A stretch of 64,000 bases of DNA, from the NCBI GenBank assembly GCA_037481875.1, contig JBBFKY010000007.1:62001-126000 (forward strand). Reading direction: 5' to 3'. A model generated the notes under the pieces. It was not told the origin of the DNA and made no database searches. It saw only the letters and a list, made by a program, of their open reading frames with translations. Both the position numbers and the translations under genes were made by a program. The stretch comes from Desulfosoma sp. (GTDB lineage Bacteria; Desulfobacterota; Syntrophobacteria; Syntrophobacterales; DSM-9756). This document shows, piece after piece, positions 1-6,949 of this stretch. Position 1 is the stretch's first letter, and every line of letters starts with the position of its first letter.

Positions 1-299
1 CGTTGGATGCGGTTTTTGATGCGCGCTGGACTTTCTTTTCCTATGAATTAGGTTTTGCCAAACCGGATCCTCATTTTTTTCGTATTATCGCGACACGCGC
101 TCGCCGCTTCAGCCTGGAGCCTCAGGCCGTGCTCATGGTGGGAAATGATCCCTTCAATGACATGGAAGCCGCTACAGTCCACGGCCTGCAAGCGGTGCTG
201 TTTCTTCCCGTGACGGCGGCATCCCCACAAAGTTCCCGCTGGGGAGGGCCGTGCCTGCACCGGTTCGACACCTTGGTGCAGGCCTTGGCAAACGGCTGA
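1..299 (+). CDS. HAD-family hydrolase, C-terminal part (cut by window edge)
   Basis: Only the last ~98 codons are present; the reading frame is open to the left edge, so the start lies outside the window. The fragment keeps HAD motif III (AKPDPHFF, with the lysine) and motif IV (VGNDPFNDMEAA, acidic pair for Mg2+), which identifies the C-terminal half of a haloacid-dehalogenase-type phosphatase. The N-terminal nucleophile motif is not visible. It ends 21 bp before a GpgS-like glycosyltransferase on the same strand, so the two may be co-transcribed. A phosphatase acting on a glycosyl-phosphoglycerate would fit that neighbour, but this is inference and the substrate is unknown. Confidence 0.75.
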   Translation, partial: LDAVFDARWTFFSYELGFAKPDPHFFRIIATRARRFSLEPQAVLMVGNDPFNDMEAATVHGLQAVLFLPVTAASPQSSRWGGPCLHRFDTLVQALANG

Positions 300-320
300 T
301 ATGCTTCAAAGGAGCCTCTT

Positions 321-1688
321 ATGTCCAACTTTGCGCAAAAGCATACAAAAATCGCGACCTTTTATCTCCTGACTTCCGACAATCCCCGAATGAAGGAGGA
401 ACTCATTCAGCATTCCCGGTGGAAGAAAACGGTTCTGGTCATTCCTTTGCTGGCAACCGAATTCACCGACCCGGAAAACCGACCGGTTTTTGAAAACATT
501 TTGGATGAACTTCAAGGGGCTCCGTACATTTCCCGCATTCTCTTCGGGTTGGATGCCGCGACGGAAGAAGAAGCCCGTGAGCTGTGGAGTATGGTTCGTA
601 GCCGTAAGCTCCATAACAGCCTGATCGTGCATAACGATGGGCCGGGTTTTCGAGGCATTTACAATCAGCTGTCCCAAGCCGGCTTTGCGCTGGATGTGCG
701 AGGCAAAGGCCGAAACATGTTCTTGTCTTTCGGCATCGCCCTGGCTTTGGGCGCTCAAACCGTGGCTTTGTTGGACGCGGATATCCGCACCTTTAACTGC
801 GACCAGCTGGACCGGCTCATCTATCCTGTGCAGGTCCTTAACTACCAATTCTCCAAAGCCTTCTATGCTCGACTTAAGAACGGCGAACTTTACGGCCGTG
901 TCAAACGGCTTCTTCTGGACCCTCTGCTCATCGCCCTCAAACGCAAATTCACTGAAAGCCAGGAAGAAAAGGTTCTACGCCTTGTGGACTTTCTGCTTAC
1001 CTTTAACTACCAGCTTTCGGGTGAAGTGGTCTTTGACATGAGCCTTCTCAAGCGCATGCATTTCGCCATGAACTGGGGTGTGGAAATCTTTACGCTTATT
1101 GAAGTTTACCGCAAGGCCAACAACATCGCGCAGGTGGAAATTTCACATGAACCCTTTGACCACAAACATCAGCCCGTTTCGCCCGATGACAAGGATCGAG
1201 GCCTGCATAAGATGGCCATCGACATTGTGACCACCCTGTTGAGCGCTCTCGTAATCGAAGAAGGCTTGGAAATTTCCGATCATTTCATTCGGGATCTGAC
1301 CTTGACCTACCTCAACGTGGCCGACAACCTTATCAAGATGTATTCGGACAACGCCGCGTTTTGCGGCCTGGACTACGACCCGGATCGCGAAGAAGAAATG
1401 GTTCACGGTGTCTTTAAAAACGCCATTCTGTATGCCGGAGACCTGCTGTTGGCTCCGTATCGGTTGGCCGATCGTTTCGTTTCCTTTGTGGGAAGCCAAC
1501 CTGCGTTTCAACCTTACGTGGCTTCAGGCCTCATACAAACCATTCATGAGTGCGCTCAGAACGCCCGCACCCAACTCTTTGAAACCCCGCAAACCATGTC
1601 CTGGGATCGGGTTCTTCGCAAGATTCCTGGCATCATTTACGACATCATCAACGTGGTGGAGGATGAAAAGCAGAAGTACGCCGATTAA
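321..1688 (+). CDS. Glycosyltransferase, glucosyl-3-phosphoglycerate synthase-like
   Basis: 455-residue cytoplasmic protein without signal peptide or membrane segment. A GT-A nucleotide-sugar fold is indicated by GKGRN at 128-132 and the metal-binding DAD motif in LLDADIRTF at 152-154. A conserved histidine-rich stretch FDHKHQ follows the catalytic half. Overall it resembles the GpgS/mannosylglycerate-synthase type of glycosyltransferases that build glycerate-based compatible solutes; that assignment is from memory and the sugar donor is not determined. Start ATG is preceded by AAAGGAG about 9 nt upstream. The 3' end overlaps the convergent gene on the other strand by 41 bp. A HAD phosphatase fragment lies just upstream. 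Confidence 0.7.
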   Translation: MSNFAQKHTKIATFYLLTSDNPRMKEELIQHSRWKKTVLVIPLLATEFTDPENRPVFENILDELQGAPYISRILFGLDAATEEEARELWSMVRSRKLHNSLIVHNDGPGFRGIYNQLSQAGFALDVRGKGRNMFLSFGIALALGAQTVALLDADIRTFNCDQLDRLIYPVQVLNYQFSKAFYARLKNGELYGRVKRLLLDPLLIALKRKFTESQEEKVLRLVDFLLTFNYQLSGEVVFDMSLLKRMHFAMNWGVEIFTLIEVYRKANNIAQVEISHEPFDHKHQPVSPDDKDRGLHKMAIDIVTTLLSALVIEEGLEISDHFIRDLTLTYLNVADNLIKMYSDNAAFCGLDYDPDREEEMVHGVFKNAILYAGDLLLAPYRLADRFVSFVGSQPAFQPYVASGLIQTIHECAQNARTQLFETPQTMSWDRVLRKIPGIIYDIINVVEDEKQKYAD

Positions 1689-3156
1689 TCTCATCCAGAA
1701 TGGCCCGTCTTCCTCGGTAAAAGGAGAGAGCCATGGATTCCACCACCGCGTCTACTTCTTCTCGGTAAAACCTTTCGGCTTCTTCTGGGGGGACACCAAG
1801 CTTTTTTTGCAAGGCACGCACTGCTCCGTAAGTGTTTGCCCCTAGGCGTTCGAGCTTTTCCCGGCAAAATTCCAAAAAAGCTGCGGTATAGAGGTAGCTA
1901 AGGCAGTCCTTGACAGCACCCACGTCTCGAACGGCCAGTAGATGGCCTAGACATTCATAGAGTAGCCGTATCCAAAAGTCCCGAGTCACCCCCAGAAACA
2001 AAACAGGATCGCTGTCGTGTGTCGAAGCGTTCTCGAGAGCCCGCACACGGTGGTGTATGTCGAGAAACGTTTTCGGGTTTAGGGTTTGTTTCATGGCCTC
2101 TTCATAGCGCGCAAAACCGGAAAGAAGCGTGTGCCGCTTTCGGTCCACGTCAAAAACATCCGTATACCCAGGGTCGATAAAAGCAATGCCGGTCTTTTCC
2201 GGTCCCCAGGTGACAGGGCGTCCCAGGGGTTCCTGAGAAACCAAGAGTCGAGAAATCCTGCCATCCAGATCTTCGTAGTGAAGCAGGCGGTTCAGAGCGG
2301 ACCCGATGACTTCTCCGGGCATCACGGAGAGCTTCGCTTCATCGGTGATGTCATGAAGTTTGGCTCCTAGATAGACTTCGTAAACGACCGTTTCAGGATC
2401 CGCAATGCTGTCAAAGGTAGTGGCAATGTCAGTGCCGTAGCGGCGACGAGCATCGTCCCAGAGAGCTTTCCGTTCATGCTGCACGGCCCCGGCTGAAAGC
2501 ACGATATCCCCGGAAATACCCCCGGGCACGTAACAGCCCATGAGCGTGGTGAGAGGCCCCACGATGAAGCGTGTCAAGGAAGCGTCCACGAAATGGCGCG
2601 CGTAACGGGCGGTGATGAAAAAATGCCGATTCGGCCACATGGATCGATGTTCCCTGATCACGGCAGCAAAGGTTCGAAACCACGGGTGAAAATCGTTTCT
2701 CAAGTCCCCGTCCAGAAGAATGAGCGTCTGCATGGCCGGGCAATGGGCCGTTTCATCAAAAAGGAGTTTGAGAGCGCTTCCCTTCCCGGGCGTGCGATCT
2801 CCTTGGTAGCCGTCATAGGGTGTGGCGACCACAAGGAGCCGAGCTCGAGAAGAGGCGTCCAGGGTTTGAAGGAACTCGACGGCGGCAGAAAGAGCCGCAT
2901 CCAAGGTGGAGGTATCCGGGGACTGAAGCGTACAGGTGCCGTCGGAAACCACAAAGGCGATGCGTTCGGTGGGAAAGGCGGCCAAAGCCGCCTCCATACC
3001 CCGACGCAGTTCCGAACCGATGTTATCCGCATTGCGAAAGGTGGGATGTCCCACCACATGGGCAGGATCAAACCGGGCCAGAAGGGAACCCAGGGATCCT
3101 GCCTGGACGGGAAAGGTGCCACGAAAGACATGAGGGGCCAGCTCGTTTAAAGGCAT
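1648..3156 (-). CDS. Glycosyltransferase-like protein of unknown specificity
   Basis: 502-residue soluble protein. TPGKGSALKLL at 123-132 followed by LLDGDLRND (DGD at 149-151) is the pattern of a GT-A fold, the GKG contacting the nucleotide sugar and the DGD a metal. Otherwise I do not recognise a named family. ATG is preceded by GGAGAAA at good spacing. It faces the GpgS-like gene tail to tail, with a 41-bp overlap of coding ends, and both proteins are roughly the size of glycerate-glycoside glycosyltransferases, so a shared pathway is possible. Part of a C-terminal helical region is rich in charged residues. Specificity unknown. Confidence 0.6.
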   Translation of the reverse strand: MPLNELAPHVFRGTFPVQAGSLGSLLARFDPAHVVGHPTFRNADNIGSELRRGMEAALAAFPTERIAFVVSDGTCTLQSPDTSTLDAALSAAVEFLQTLDASSRARLLVVATPYDGYQGDRTPGKGSALKLLFDETAHCPAMQTLILLDGDLRNDFHPWFRTFAAVIREHRSMWPNRHFFITARYARHFVDASLTRFIVGPLTTLMGCYVPGGISGDIVLSAGAVQHERKALWDDARRRYGTDIATTFDSIADPETVVYEVYLGAKLHDITDEAKLSVMPGEVIGSALNRLLHYEDLDGRISRLLVSQEPLGRPVTWGPEKTGIAFIDPGYTDVFDVDRKRHTLLSGFARYEEAMKQTLNPKTFLDIHHRVRALENASTHDSDPVLFLGVTRDFWIRLLYECLGHLLAVRDVGAVKDCLSYLYTAAFLEFCREKLERLGANTYGAVRALQKKLGVPPEEAERFYREEVDAVVESMALSFYRGRRAILDEINRRTSAFHPPPR

Positions 3157-3243
3157 GATGCTTTCTCCATATTTCTAAGGCATCGTGAGCGTAGATGTGC
3201 ACCGGTGTGTGTGCCGCTCACTCGGACCCCGTTGCCGGTTTGT

Positions 3244-3270
3244 GGGGCGGACACATCGGTCCATCCCTAC
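3244..3270 (+). repeat. REP-like palindrome, family A
   Basis: GGGGCGGACACATCGGTCC followed by a decayed right arm (ATCCCTAC). The downstream stretch CACGGTGATGACGTAACG is shared with the copy 81 bp further on, so the two are tandem copies in the same orientation. Confidence 0.7.
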
Positions 3271-3324
3271 ACGGTGATGACGTAACGATCAAGGCCATGG
3301 ATGCGCCAAGGTGTGCTGTTGGCA

Positions 3325-3350
3325 GGGGCGGACACATCGGTCCGCCCCTA
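3325..3350 (+). repeat. REP-like palindrome, family A
   Basis: Perfect 9-bp stem GGGGCGGAC / GTCCGCCCC around a 6-nt loop, then TATAGGGTGGTGAC. It lies in the 255-bp gap downstream of recD2 (minus strand) and upstream of the glycosyltransferase. It could act as a transcript end, but it lacks a U-run. Confidence 0.85.
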
Positions 3351-3411
3351 TAGGGTGGTGACTTAACGGGGTGTCCATCGAGGTCTTCCTTAGAAGTATC
3401 TAGGTCGGTCC

Positions 3412-5616
3412 TTATCGCCCCGAGGCAGGCAAGCCTCGATTCAAACGATGCGCCAGCAGTGTGTAGCGCTCTTGGATACGGTTGTTGCGCACCGCCATGG
3501 CCAAAGCCTTACGAGAACCTACCAGCACCACAAGCTTTTTCCCTCGGGTTACAGCCGTGTACAGAAGATTACGCTGAAGCATGACGTAATGCTGGGTCAC
3601 CAGAGGAACCACCACCACCGGGTATTCGCTTCCTTGAGATTTATGGACACTCACAGCATAAGCGTGGGTAATCTCGTCCAGTTCAGAAAAATCGTAGGTT
3701 ACCAGCCGGCCGTCGATTCGAACGCGTAGTTCTTGGTTTTCTTCGTCCACCGCATGAATACGGCCCACATCCCCGTTAAAAACTTCCTTGTCGTAATTGT
3801 TGCGAACCTGCATGACCTTGTCGCCCACACGATACACTTTTCCGGCGCGTTCCACAGCCCGGCCCTTGGGGTTCAAGGCCTTTTGCAGCACCTCGTTCAA
3901 TCGCTGCGCTCCCACGACCCCTCGATGCATGGGGCTCAGAACCTGAATGTCGTCCACTGGGTTCAAACGAAATCGTTTCGGTATGCGGCTCACACACAAT
4001 TCCACCACAAGACCCAGGACTTCTTCCGGATCATCCTTTTCGATGAAATAGAAATCCGAAAGTTTGTCCTTTTGGGTACTGCCATTGATTGGAAACAATC
4101 CTTCCCGAATCCGATGGGCGTTGACCACAATGAGACTTTTTTGTGCCTGCCGAAAGATCTCCGTCAGGCGCACGACGGGAAAAGCCTCGGAGGCGATGAT
4201 GTCCTGCAAAACGTTTCCGGCACCGACAGAAGGCAGCTGATCCACGTCCCCTACAAAGATGACCGTGGTTTTGGGGGCGACGGCCTTAAGAAGATGATGA
4301 GCCAACAAGGCGTCCAGCATGGAAGCTTCATCCACGATAAGGCAATCGGCCGTGAGAGGTTTCTGTTCGTTCCGCTGGAAACCTCCAGCCGCCGGACTGA
4401 ATTCCAAAAGGCGATGGATAGTCGCGGCTTCCCGGCCTGTGGCTTCACTCAGTCGCTTGGCCGCACGCCCCGTAGGAGCGGCCAGGGCCACGCGAGCCCC
4501 TAGAGCCCTGTAAGCAGCACAGATGGCTCGAACCAGAGTGGTCTTACCTGTTCCGGGGCCTCCGGTGATGACCAGAACCTTTTCCGTCAGGGCTTTGCGA
4601 ACGGCCTCCAACTGTAATGGAGCCAATGGAAACGGCAACCGAGATGTTATATCCGTAAGGATCTGATTGATGGTACTTGAAGAAAACCGCTTGGCAAGAA
4701 AGGCAATCGAAGCCAATCGGGCAGCCGTTTGGGTTTCTGCCGTGTAGTAGCCTCGAAGATACACGACCTCTCTGTCCCCCATCGCCTGGGCCATTGTATC
4801 GGTCAATTTTTCCACAATCACTCGGCCATCAGCCGCTAACGCCTGCAGTCCCTGTTCCAAGACCTCGCGGGAGGATTCAAGAAGCTTTTCGGCCTCCGCC
4901 AGAAGCCGGTTTCGAGGTAGACACACATGGCCCTCGTCGGTCGCATGAAACAACACATAATGGAGCCCGGCTTCGGCGCGCCGCACCGAATCACGGCTGA
5001 ATCCCAAGCTCTGGGCGATCTTGTCCGCCGTGACAAACCCGATCCCGGACACCTCCATGGCCAGCCGATAAGGGTTTTCCTGAAGCACCTTGAGGGATTC
5101 CTGACCGTACTGTTTAAAGATGCGTGTGGCATGGGTTGCACTTACACCATGGGTTTTCAGAAAAATCATCACTTCACGGATTTCTTTTTGATCATCCCAT
5201 GCCTTGATGATGCCGCTCAGGCGTTTCGGCCCGATCCCTTCCACTTCAAGAAGTCGTTTAGGTTCACGCTCAATCACATCCAGGGTAGCCGATCCAAAGG
5301 TTTTCACGATACGCTTGGCCATTTCGGGTCCGATACCCTTGATAAGCCCGGAACCCAAGTACTTACGGATACCTTCCACCGTGTCGGGAGTGAGCGTCTC
5401 ATATTGATCCACGCGAAACTGTTCGCCGTACTTGGGATGACGCGTCCAGGAACCATGAAGACGCAGCACCTCGCCGGGTGTGACCGAGACAAAGGATCCC
5501 ACCACCGTCACCAGATCCCGCCGATCCCGGACTTTGAGACGGAGCACACTGTAGCCGTCTTCTTCACCGGCATAGGTGATCCGTTCCACTTGACCCTCCA
5601 AGATGTGCGTCGTCAT
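3412..5616 (-). CDS. recD2: ATP-dependent 5'-3' DNA helicase RecD2
   Basis: 734-residue SF1B helicase of the RecD/TraA type, the stand-alone RecD2 form not tied to RecBC. Domain order: N-terminal OB-like segment (~1-75), helix-hairpin-helix repeats (~90-200, e.g. GIGPEMAKRI and GIGPKRLSGI), Walker A GGPGTGKTTL at 352-361, Walker B DEASM, and the C-terminal UvrD-like motif with VHKSQGSEYPVVVVP. It acts in DNA repair and replication-fork processing. Length matches the family. ATG is chosen as the first in-frame start giving the complete N-terminus; no strong Shine-Dalgarno is visible. No recB or recC gene is nearby. Confidence 0.95.
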   Translation of the reverse strand: MTTHILEGQVERITYAGEEDGYSVLRLKVRDRRDLVTVVGSFVSVTPGEVLRLHGSWTRHPKYGEQFRVDQYETLTPDTVEGIRKYLGSGLIKGIGPEMAKRIVKTFGSATLDVIEREPKRLLEVEGIGPKRLSGIIKAWDDQKEIREVMIFLKTHGVSATHATRIFKQYGQESLKVLQENPYRLAMEVSGIGFVTADKIAQSLGFSRDSVRRAEAGLHYVLFHATDEGHVCLPRNRLLAEAEKLLESSREVLEQGLQALAADGRVIVEKLTDTMAQAMGDREVVYLRGYYTAETQTAARLASIAFLAKRFSSSTINQILTDITSRLPFPLAPLQLEAVRKALTEKVLVITGGPGTGKTTLVRAICAAYRALGARVALAAPTGRAAKRLSEATGREAATIHRLLEFSPAAGGFQRNEQKPLTADCLIVDEASMLDALLAHHLLKAVAPKTTVIFVGDVDQLPSVGAGNVLQDIIASEAFPVVRLTEIFRQAQKSLIVVNAHRIREGLFPINGSTQKDKLSDFYFIEKDDPEEVLGLVVELCVSRIPKRFRLNPVDDIQVLSPMHRGVVGAQRLNEVLQKALNPKGRAVERAGKVYRVGDKVMQVRNNYDKEVFNGDVGRIHAVDEENQELRVRIDGRLVTYDFSELDEITHAYAVSVHKSQGSEYPVVVVPLVTQHYVMLQRNLLYTAVTRGKKLVVLVGSRKALAMAVRNNRIQERYTLLAHRLNRGLPASGR

Positions 5617-5711
5617 GACGTTTTTGTTCCGTGCAAGGATTTTGACAACCAGGGCGTAATGGTTAGAATACCATTGAAATCCCCGAGATTCCAGGTAGAG
5701 GGAGGATGACC

Positions 5712-5948
5712 ATGGCTCTGTACATAAAAACGGATGATTATCGAAAGTACGGCATCAATAAGTTTTCCACGCTGGAACAGGTGCGAGCTGTGGTCCAAAA
5801 AGAGTTTAATATTTATCCGCTTTTCGTGCGGTTCGTCAATCGGCACGAATTCATTCGTGTGGACTTCCTCAAACCTCGAGGGCGTCGCCAAAGGGGCCGT
5901 TCTCAAGACGCACGAAGCCATCGACGTCGACGCCATCGCCCACAATAA
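5712..5948 (+). CDS. Small hypothetical protein, possibly frameshifted at its 3' end
   Basis: Starts at ATG 5712 with GGAGG 6 nt upstream (an in-frame ATG at 5706 is too close to it). The first ~54 residues (MALYIKTDDYRKYGINKF...) look like ordinary protein, but from about nt 5872 this frame becomes an arginine-rich run typical of a wrong frame. The +1-shifted frame is then open with G/C-rich third positions and reads EGVAKGAVLKTHEAIDVDA to a stop at 6018. Either the true gene switches frame near 5872 (real frameshift or sequencing error) or it ends in a degenerate tail. No family recognised. It lies divergent from recD2, 95 bp away. Confidence 0.5.
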   Translation: MALYIKTDDYRKYGINKFSTLEQVRAVVQKEFNIYPLFVRFVNRHEFIRVDFLKPRGRRQRGRSQDARSHRRRRHRPQ

Positions 5949-6087
5949 AACGCTGAAGATAAATCGATTCACCCGGCAAGTCCGCATGGATACACATGTG
6001 CATGGCACCCGAACGTAGGTTGAGCCTCTTGGGAGCGCATGTGCAACCGGTCCCATAGGTTGGACATGCACGTAGGGTAAGACCCTG

Positions 6088-6113
6088 TAGGGGCGCACCG
6101 GTGTGTGCGCCCC
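6088..6113 (-). repeat. REP-like palindrome, family A (GCGCAC variant)
   Basis: Perfect 9-bp stem GGGGCGCAC / GTGCGCCCC with loop CGGTGT, preceded by GTA. Orientation is opposite to the copies that end in CCGCCCCTAC. Confidence 0.85.
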
Positions 6114-6295
6114 GAAAACATGCGCTGGCGGCAGTTTTTGCGACGAACCCATGGGTCGGCCCCCACTGAGTGATGGCCCATGACCTGAGAGATTGTCCGA
6201 GAACGGATGTGACCCAGGGAGCGCGGGTGTCCCGCCCGCAAAAATAGCGGGCCAGAGGCCCGCACTCTCAGGGGGAACGGCATCATTTCGGGTTT

Positions 6296-6324
6296 GTAGG
6301 GGGAAGGCGCCGCTTCGTCCCTAC
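6296..6324 (-). repeat. REP-like palindrome, family A (divergent copy)
   Basis: GTAGGGGGAAGGCG.CGCTTCGTCCCTAC: outer arms GTAGGG / CCCTAC are intact and the inner stem is AAGGCG / CGCTT. Confidence 0.6.
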
Positions 6325-6408
6325 CAAATGGCATGCGATCCAACCGTCTTTGTCGTTCCTGGTCAACTTCCGTCCGTTGGGTTCGTTCTAAAAAGGGACA
6401 GGTTTGAT

Positions 6409-6433
6409 GGGTGGACACACGGGTCCGCCCCTA
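6409..6433 (+). repeat. REP-like palindrome, family A (decayed left arm)
   Basis: GGGTGGACACACGGGTCCGCCCCTA; the right arm matches the consensus, the left arm has a C-to-T change. Confidence 0.65.
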
Positions 6434-6615
6434 ACGACATGCTGCCACTAGTCCAAGCGATGAACGCTCGTCTAGGGGTAAAGGTTTGTCCCCATGACCA
6501 TGGTCACATGTTGGCACATAGAGACGGACCGCTCCCTTACGCCTCTGGTCATGGCGGCCAGACACCCATGCCTACGCTCCTGCCGGCATTTTGGGTGATG
6601 GGCTGAAAAATTTTC

Positions 6616-6645
6616 TTGACAAAAACCTTCTCAATGTCTTAGGCA
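6616..6645 (+). promoter_or_regulatory. Predicted trp operon promoter
   Basis: Consensus -35 TTGACA at 6616-6621, then a weak -10 around TTAGGC/TAGGCA at 6639-6645. It lies 22 bp before the leader-peptide start. The -35 is strong and the -10 poor, so a repressor or activator may also act here, but no TrpR-type operator is recognised. Confidence 0.5.
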
Positions 6646-6666
6646 AAAGCCGTTACGAGAGGCGAC

Positions 6667-6789
6667 ATGAACTTCAAAAGAAAGGTATGCACCGTGGGTT
6701 CATCCGTGTGTAGGCATAACGCGCGTTTCTGGTGGTGCTGGTGGTGGTGCGTTGTGCATGGGTGCGCCTACGGAGGTGTGTCGCTCTAG
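6667..6789 (+). CDS. trpL: trp operon leader peptide
   Basis: 40-codon reading frame starting ATG at 6667 with GAGAGG 4 nt upstream and ending TAG at 6787-6789. Codons 22-28 read Trp-Trp-Cys-Trp-Trp-Trp-Cys (TGG at 6730, 6733, 6739, 6742, 6745), five Trp codons in six positions, which is diagnostic of a tryptophan leader peptide. It also carries six Cys codons in total. Translation senses charged tRNA-Trp: a ribosome stalled on the TGG run leaves 6766-6773 free to form the antiterminator; one that reaches the stop codon covers it and lets the terminator at 6815-6842 form. Longer than the enterobacterial TrpL (14 residues). Confidence 0.93.
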   Translation: MNFKRKVCTVGSSVCRHNARFWWCWWWCVVHGCAYGGVSL

Positions 6790-6825
6790 ACCACCGGCAT
6801 CAGAGAAGCCATTAGGACCGTGGGC
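6710..6825 (+). promoter_or_regulatory. trp attenuator: alternative RNA helices 1:2 and 2:3
   Basis: Segment 1 GTAGGC (6710-6715) pairs with GCCTAC (6766-6771), enclosing the Trp codons. Segment 2 extended, GCCTACGG (6766-6773), can instead pair with CCGTGGGC (6818-6825, one G-U), which is the 5' arm of the terminator. The two pairings are mutually exclusive, as required for ribosome-controlled attenuation. Pairings were found by eye; energies were not computed. Confidence 0.8.
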
Positions 6826-6850
6826 CACCCGGCCCACGGTCCTTTTGTTT
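6815..6850 (+). terminator. trp attenuator terminator
   Basis: Perfect 12-bp stem GGACCGTGGGCC / GGCCCACGGTCC with loop ACCC, followed by TTTTGTTT. This is helix 3:4 of the attenuator; its 5' arm overlaps the antiterminator. Confidence 0.92.
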
Positions 6851-6857
6851 GTGAGCC

Positions 6858-6891
6858 AAAGGCCGTGGGATTTGATCCCTCGGCCTTTTTT
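6858..6891 (+). terminator. Second terminator-like hairpin before aroF
   Basis: Stem AAAGGCCG.GGGAT / ATCCC.CGGCCTTT (one T-T mismatch, loop TTG) merging into TTTTTT. Its 3' arm (TCGGCC) can alternatively pair with GGCCGA at 6910-6915, so it may be switchable. It sits 60 bp before the aroF start. Confidence 0.7.
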
Positions 6892-6896
6892 CATTT

Positions 6897-6916
6897 TTCG
6901 GCCTTTTATGGCCGAA
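6897..6916 (+). promoter_or_regulatory. Small hairpin before the aroF ribosome-binding site
   Basis: Perfect 7-bp stem TTCGGCC / GGCCGAA with loop TTTTAT, competing with the 3' arm of the preceding terminator-like hairpin. Possible antiterminator or translation-level element; inference. Confidence 0.45.
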
Positions 6917-6949
6917 CCCATCTCCCTCTAGGCACAGGAGGTTTCCGCC

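Larger units (their letters stand above)
5949..6615. other. Repeat-rich intergenic stretch upstream of the trp promoter
   Basis: About 670 bp without a convincing gene. It holds three family A palindromes (6088-6113, 6296-6324, 6409-6433) and the left end of a family B element near 6190 (TTGTCCGAGAACGG). Inverted pairs GCGGGC / GCCCGC also occur around 6232-6285. Further decayed copies may lie at 6525-6580. Confidence 0.6.

Noticed and set aside
5869-6003. 44-codon minus-strand frame ending GDGVDVDGFVRLENGPFGDA...
   Set aside because: Reads like protein but has no ribosome-binding site and overlaps a better-initiated plus-strand frame; left unresolved.
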